The notes beneath the pieces are model-generated. The model was given only the letters and a program-made list of their open reading frames with translations. It ran no database searches and had not been told where the DNA came from. Below are positions 62,598-64,000 of a stretch of DNA of 64,000 bases, piece by piece. The stretch spans positions 62,001 through 126,000 of the forward strand of contig NZ_JAIUHG010000009.1 of assembly GCF_020164955.1 (NCBI RefSeq). Direction: 5' to 3'. Each line of letters opens with the position of its first letter. Positions within the stretch are counted from its first letter, which is position 1. Made by a program: the position numbers and the translations under genes. This DNA comes from Mesorhizobium sp. CA8. GTDB taxonomy: Bacteria > Pseudomonadota > Alphaproteobacteria > Rhizobiales > Rhizobiaceae.

Positions 62598-63155
62598 TTA
62601 CCTGTAGAACAGGACTTTGCCACCAGGAATGAGTTGTCCACAGAAGTCGTAGTCGGCGATGTTGCGTGTCAACAGGACAAGTCCCGATTTCAAGCCTGCA
62701 GATACAGGGTGCAGTCATGCAAGCAGCGCAGCTTCTGGTCATTCCGGTAGCCCTGCAGCCGACACAGCGCCCCGTTCAGAACAGCAGCGCGGCCAAGGAC
62801 GTCTGCATCTGGCGTCAGGATCCGGTGTCCGGGCATGGATCGGATTACTTCCGAGACAGCCCTGTGCACGCCCGGGGTGCCGGGATCGTCGGGGTTCAGC
62901 ACACCAAGCGTATGCGCCAGCTCCTGGATGCAGATCGCCGAATGGTTGTTGTGCTGGCCCTCCATGATCTGCGTCACCAACGCAGGGGCTTTGCCTTGGA
63001 GCCTGTCGATATACACACAGGTGTCGAGAAGAGGGCTTGCCCACCGAGCTCGCCTTCGTTCACAAACGGCAGTCGATCATCAGGTCGCCTGGCGAGGTTT
63101 TGGTTGGAAAGCCACGCAGCGAGCGAAGGGCTGCTTCAACATCGAATTCTGACAC
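62598..63155 (-). pseudogene. Frameshifted PIN (VapC-type) toxin
   Basis: Reading from a GTG at 63155, PIN-toxin segments appear in turn in different frames: FDVEAALRSLRGFPT, then FVNEGELGG, then LLDTCVYIDRLQGKAP through GHRILTPDADVLGRAA, then LVLLTRNIADYDFCG to the stop at 62598. At least three indels are needed to join them. The toxin cannot be made, while the antitoxin upstream is intact. Confidence 0.75.
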
Positions 63156-63166
63156 CCAAATCTCGA

Positions 63167-63535
63167 TCAGAAGCCGAGCTTGATGTCTGGGTCAATGGTT
63201 CCGGTGAGCTTGTTCATGGTCGCCGGGAAATTGTCCTCGAGCGCCACATTCGCGAGAGCGAGCTCAAGCAACTCGGTATCTCCCTTGATGCCTGTCTGGC
63301 GCTTGGCCTGCTCAATCAGAGCACGGCTCAAACGCGCCGTGATCCGCCCGTCTTTAGAGCCGATCAGGCCTTGGCGAATGGCAGCGCGAAGCGTCTCCCG
63401 AACGATAAACGTCTGTTCGCCCGGCATATCCTTGTTGGCATCGTTACGGATCGCGTTTCGCATGCGCTTCTTTTTCGCTACGAGGCGCTGTTGCGGAGCA
63501 GTCGAGGACGACCGCGCTCTCAGCGTCTTCGTCAT
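63167..63535 (-). CDS. Antitoxin of the decayed PIN toxin
   Basis: The 122-residue protein ends in a segment typical of chromosomal and plasmid VapC partners (TGIKGDTELLELALANVALE, then DPDIKLGF). Its N-terminal 45 residues are very basic. GGAGATTG lies before the ATG at 63535; a longer in-frame start would run through the next gene. It is now an orphan next to a broken toxin. Confidence 0.7.
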   Translation of the reverse strand: MTKTLRARSSSTAPQQRLVAKKKRMRNAIRNDANKDMPGEQTFIVRETLRAAIRQGLIGSKDGRITARLSRALIEQAKRQTGIKGDTELLELALANVALEDNFPATMNKLTGTIDPDIKLGF

Positions 63536-63717
63536 ATGGCAATCTCCAATTCTGTTAGCCAAGTCTGGCAGTTTGTCGAACATAACGGACGGGCGCGGCA
63601 TTGTCACTCGCCGGCTGCCCGGTTTTGGTGAACATCCATTCGTGAGGTCGCAAGGCGAGCGAGCGGCTCGCAAACTTGGTGTATCGAACGTGCGATCTAC
63701 CTTGCCGTAGGCCAGAG

Positions 63718-64000
63718 TCAGGGACGGGGCAGGTTGAGGCGGGCGGCGAGGCCTCGCACCGACTGATGGGCGCGCGCGACCACGGCGGGCGCGTCGGCGT
63801 TCAGAACTTCGCCATGCTTCACTACGCATTTGCCCTCAACGAATACGGAGGCGATGGTGCTTGCATCGGCGATCACCGCGAATTCCAGCGCCGGGTCGCA
63901 TCCCAGGTTTTCAGACACGTCCGGCCGCCTGACCACAAAATCGGCTCTCTTGCCGGGCTCAAGACTGCCTAGCTCCGATGCGGCCCCAACAGTAGCGGCG
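63718..64000 (-). CDS. Second amidohydrolase (ATZ/TRZ-like), 3' end only
   Basis: Only the last 93 codons are in the window; the frame is open to its right edge, so the gene starts beyond base 64000. The visible part (ELGSLEPGKRADFVVRRPDV, then SVFVEGKCVVKHGEVL) is the C-terminal end of an ATZ/TRZ-like amidohydrolase and aligns with the end of the enzyme encoded at 61138-62553. The catalytic residues are outside the window. Confidence 0.85.
   Translation of the reverse strand, partial: AATVGAASELGSLEPGKRADFVVRRPDVSENLGCDPALEFAVIADASTIASVFVEGKCVVKHGEVLNADAPAVVARAHQSVRGLAARLNLPRP

Noticed and set aside
63536..63829. N-terminal extension of the orphan antitoxin
   Set aside because: It overlaps the end of the amidohydrolase gene and lacks a ribosome site, whereas GGAG precedes the ATG at 63535.
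1..64000. CRISPR array, tRNA, rRNA, integrase or complete insertion sequence
   Set aside because: No regularly spaced repeats, cloverleaf or rRNA sequence, tyrosine or serine recombinase motifs, or transposase with terminal inverted repeats were seen; the transposase-like HTH at 47240-47500 belongs to a SyrB-like protein.

Overview
The window looks like a piece of a rhizobial (Hyphomicrobiales; Rhizobium, Mesorhizobium or Sinorhizobium type) accessory replicon or large mobile island. The evidence is a Ti/Ri-type transfer locus (traG, traD, traC, an oriT-like site and a giant TraA relaxase), a SyrB-like protein, DUF982 and DUF736 proteins, and many ABC importers paired with small-molecule catabolic genes. 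No replication gene, integrase, mating-pair channel gene, rRNA or tRNA was found, so plasmid versus integrated element cannot be decided here.

Region 1 (1-19.5 kb) is catabolic. It starts with the 3' part of a hydantoinase/oxoprolinase gene, followed by a sugar-type binding protein, an enoyl-CoA hydratase, an amidohydrolase, an AcuI-like reductase and a GlxA-type AraC regulator. Next is a leftward operon: peptide-type binding protein, FAH-family hydrolase, two permeases, a double ATPase and a class II aldolase-like protein that lacks its zinc histidines. Running rightward from the same control region are a Rieske oxygenase, a divergent type II dehydroquinase-like protein and a 3-hydroxyisobutyrate dehydrogenase-like protein, then a LysR gene and an SDR. 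Region 2 (19.5-22.7 kb) is decaying DNA: a headless and frameshifted ABC ATPase, a twice-frameshifted D-2-hydroxyacid dehydrogenase and a frameshifted DUF982 gene.

Region 3 (22.7-50.5 kb) is plasmid-type backbone. It holds a large ParB-like protein, DUF932, DUF1173, a 1484-residue methyltransferase/strawberry-notch helicase, a Toprim primase-like protein, a DUF2493 protein, several toxin-antitoxin modules (some decayed), DUF736, a WGR protein and the transfer genes. A matching TACTATC-N10-TAGTAA element lies in the two divergent control regions, DUF1173/helicase and traCDG/traA, suggesting shared control. After traA come a SyrB-like protein, a LysR remnant, a HTH/PIN pair, a diverged fragment of a second traA 3' end and a fused nucleotidyltransferase-HEPN protein.

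Region 4 (50.5-64 kb) is a second catabolic unit. A GntR/FCD regulator sits between a leftward potD-potA-potB-potC-like importer plus M81 (MlrC-like) peptidase operon and a rightward operon of class III aminotransferase, ThDP enzyme, SDR and amidohydrolase. A 19-base motif, TTTGTTRCAYCAAATTTCA, occurs once before each operon and is the likely operator. The window ends with a broken PIN toxin beside an intact antitoxin and the 3' end of a second amidohydrolase paralogous to the first. The substrates of the catabolic units cannot be named from sequence alone.
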